A stretch of 64,000 bases of DNA from Pseudomonadota bacterium (lineage in GTDB: Bacteria; Pseudomonadota; Gammaproteobacteria; Xanthomonadales; SZUA-38), in NCBI GenBank assembly GCA_039033415.1, contig JBCCCR010000002.1:226581-290580 (forward strand). Reading direction: 5' to 3'. Shown here in pieces: positions 62,568-64,000 of the stretch (position 1 is its first letter; each line of letters opens with the position of its first letter). The translations under genes and the position numbers were made by a program. The notes below the pieces were generated by a model. The model worked only from the letters and a program-made list of their open reading frames with translations. It searched no databases and was not told the origin of the DNA.

Positions 62568-63304
62568 ACGCCGTCCGGGTTCGACTGGGCTAGCTCTGCA
62601 CGGTGGGCGTCCGCGAGCTCAGCCAGCGAGTTGAACATGAAATCCGGCTGTGGTGCGTCGGCGAGATCCAGCGTCGCACCGGGCCCGGTCTTGTCGAAAC
62701 GGCGGTGGATCCAGCATCGCGCTAACCCCAGCTTCGCCGCCGGCTCATGGTCGTGATACAGGCTCTGAGCCGTGTGCAGAATCTGATCCCGACGGGTACC
62801 CATGGCCTCGAGGTGCTCCAGCATGTACTGGAAATTCCGCTCGTCCGGCTTGTAAGAGCCGATATCCTGGGCCGTAAACACGGCGGTGAACGACGCCCGT
62901 AGCTTTTTTTCCGTCTCCGCAAACAGGTTGTTGTCGACGTTTGACAGGATCACTAGCTGGTAGTGTTCCGCCAGCTGGGTCAGCGCGTCCACGGTGTCGG
63001 AAAACGGGTCCCAGCGGCCAACGCTGCGGCCGTATTCGAGACACTCGTCCCAGCTGACTCGGATTCGCCAGCGTTCCGCCAGGCGCCGGTAAACCACCGC
63101 GAGCGTCTCGGCATACGACATCGTTGGATTAGCCTGCTGCTGCCGCGTTTCCTCTTCACCGTGCGCCGCCAGAATGTCGTTGCGGTCCGGCGCGGGCGAC
63201 ACTTGATAGGTCAGCGGCATCAGCGCGTCGAGCATGCCGGTCTCCCAGTCGATCAGCGTGCCGTAGCAGTCAAAACTTAACGTTGTGAAGTCACTGAGCT
63301 TCAT
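62564..63304 (-). CDS. HAD-superfamily hydrolase, haloacid-dehalogenase type II-like
   Basis: 246 residues. HAD motif I FDCYGTLIDWETG carries the nucleophile Asp; motif II is LVILSNVDNNLF and motif III contains the Lys in SYKPDERNFQYML. The overall layout and length match 2-haloacid dehalogenases and related phosphatases. Substrate not decidable from sequence. Its ATG overlaps the stop of the aldolase-like gene by one base (TGATG), so the two are coupled. It is the second potential dehalogenase in the window after the DhlA-like enzyme. Confidence 0.85.
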   Translation of the reverse strand: MKLSDFTTLSFDCYGTLIDWETGMLDALMPLTYQVSPAPDRNDILAAHGEEETRQQQANPTMSYAETLAVVYRRLAERWRIRVSWDECLEYGRSVGRWDPFSDTVDALTQLAEHYQLVILSNVDNNLFAETEKKLRASFTAVFTAQDIGSYKPDERNFQYMLEHLEAMGTRRDQILHTAQSLYHDHEPAAKLGLARCWIHRRFDKTGPGATLDLADAPQPDFMFNSLAELADAHRAELAQSNPDGV

Positions 63305-64000
63305 CAGGCCACCCTCGCCTCGGCGGCGCTCAAGACGTCTCGGATCTTGTCGATAGCCGAAGCCAGCGCTTCGCTCGTCACATCGAGATGCGTCACCGCC
63401 CGGATCTCTGCTCCTGCGTCTCCCAGCGCTACCCCCTGTTGCATCAGCGTAGCGATCAGCTCGCCGTGGCTAATCAGACCCGGGTCGACGCGAAAGAACA
63501 CCATGTTGGTTTCCGGCTGAGGGTTTGTGACGAGAACGCCCGGCATCCCGGCCAGGGCCTGCGCCAGCACTCGAGCGTGATGGTGATCCTCAGCCAGCCG
63601 CTCGACGTGGTGTTCCAGCGCATGCAGGCAGCCCGCGGCGGCAATCCCCGCCTGACGCATGGCGCCGCCAAACGCCTGCTTATATCGTCGAGCCTGGTCC
63701 ACGAAAGATTGGCTGCCCGCGAGCACTGCACCGATCGGTGCACCAAGCCCTTTGGTGAAATCGATCCAGACGCTGTCCATCAGCCCGCCGAATCGGCTGG
63801 CCGGCACGCCGCTGGCCACCGCCGCGTTCAGCAGCCGCGCCCCGTCCATATGGATGGGCATGCCGAGGGTCTTCGCCGCTCCGGCAACTGAGGTCAGCTG
63901 GTCTTCGGTCCAGACACAGCCGCCACCAAAGTTATGCGTCTGCTCGACGCAGACCAGCCCAAGGGGCGCCGCGTAGGGTTCGGGACAGGCCTGGGCCCGG
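63304..64000 (-). CDS. Low-specificity threonine aldolase / beta-eliminating lyase family (N-terminus outside window)
   Basis: 232 codons are present, reading in from the window edge with no start; the 5' part is missing. Conserved features: VCVEQTHNFGGG, MPIHMDGARLLNAA (Asp pairing with the PLP ring) and the PLP Lys in WIDFTKGLGAPIGAVLAG. C-terminal part PQPETNMVFFRVDP. The family cleaves L-threonine and related beta-hydroxy amino acids to glycine and an aldehyde. It overlaps the HAD gene by one base and is probably transcribed with it. Confidence 0.88.
   Translation of the reverse strand, partial: RAQACPEPYAAPLGLVCVEQTHNFGGGCVWTEDQLTSVAGAAKTLGMPIHMDGARLLNAAVASGVPASRFGGLMDSVWIDFTKGLGAPIGAVLAGSQSFVDQARRYKQAFGGAMRQAGIAAAGCLHALEHHVERLAEDHHHARVLAQALAGMPGVLVTNPQPETNMVFFRVDPGLISHGELIATLMQQGVALGDAGAEIRAVTHLDVTSEALASAIDKIRDVLSAAEARVA

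Overview
The window is a GC-rich, gene-dense stretch of bacterial chromosome holding about 50 protein genes and no rRNA, tRNA or CRISPR array. Two TonB-dependent receptors, a homodimeric AceE-type pyruvate dehydrogenase, several lipoproteins, Tat and Sec secreted proteins and a C-terminal FGDGFE motif point to a Gram-negative gammaproteobacterium, probably a marine or environmental heterotroph. The genus cannot be named from sequence alone. Both ends are truncated: an FG-GAP propeller protein on the left (1-888) and a threonine-aldolase-like enzyme on the right (63304-64000).

Layout. 1-4.6 kb: secreted proteins, a secreted nitrilase-fold protein that lacks the usual cysteine, DUF1499 and a patatin phospholipase. 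4.6-9.3 kb: a tight minus-strand catabolic operon (cupin, ornithine-cyclodeaminase-like, isocitrate-lyase/PEP-mutase-like, aldehyde dehydrogenase, SDR). 9.4-13.8 kb: a plus-strand operon of PrpE-like acyl-CoA synthetase, MFS carrier and serine-hydrolase lipoprotein, facing a TonB receptor (13.9-16.3 kb). 16.6-31.4 kb: an accessory metabolic cluster with a GPH-type transporter, two methyltransferase + FAD-oxidase modules, two paralogous small proteins, a phytanoyl-CoA-dioxygenase-like enzyme, a DhlA-like haloalkane dehalogenase, an alpha/beta hydrolase, an FAD monooxygenase, a zinc alcohol dehydrogenase, and TetR and LysR regulators. 31.5-40.4 kb: a second TetR gene divergent from a lipoprotein / Tat flavoenzyme / GlcD-like oxidase run, then an MFS carrier and a second TonB receptor. 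40.4-48.3 kb: GST, a fused indolepyruvate ferredoxin oxidoreductase, a thiolase, a fused hydroxyacyl-CoA dehydrogenase/enoyl-CoA hydratase and a VOC protein, which looks like an acyl-CoA degradation unit. 48.3-53.4 kb: aminotransferase, CDGSH-bicupin fusion, sodium:amino-acid symporter and class V aminotransferase. 53.7-58.9 kb: two secreted proteins, the second a subtilase with two inserted beta-sandwich domains and a GYLWAN hexapeptide array. 58.9-64 kb: an unusual alpha/beta hydrolase, AceE, a HAD hydrolase and the partial aldolase.

How they may work together (inference): TonB receptors, MFS carriers and periplasmic flavoenzymes would bring in and pre-oxidise one or more organic substrates. 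The 17-31 kb cluster would carry out methyl transfer, oxidation, hydroxylation and dehalogenation, and the acyl-CoA enzymes at 9-11 and 41-48 kb would finish degradation. The best candidate for an undescribed system is the duplicated methyltransferase/FAD-oxidase/small-protein module at 18.5-29.2 kb. Regulation is unusually legible: a TetR operator array sits on a near-consensus promoter of the dehalogenase gene (22387-22424), paired 16-bp operators lie at the second TetR gene (32245-32277), one palindrome is shared between the second TonB receptor and the thiolase/acyl-CoA genes, and a sigma-54 promoter lies upstream of the subtilase.
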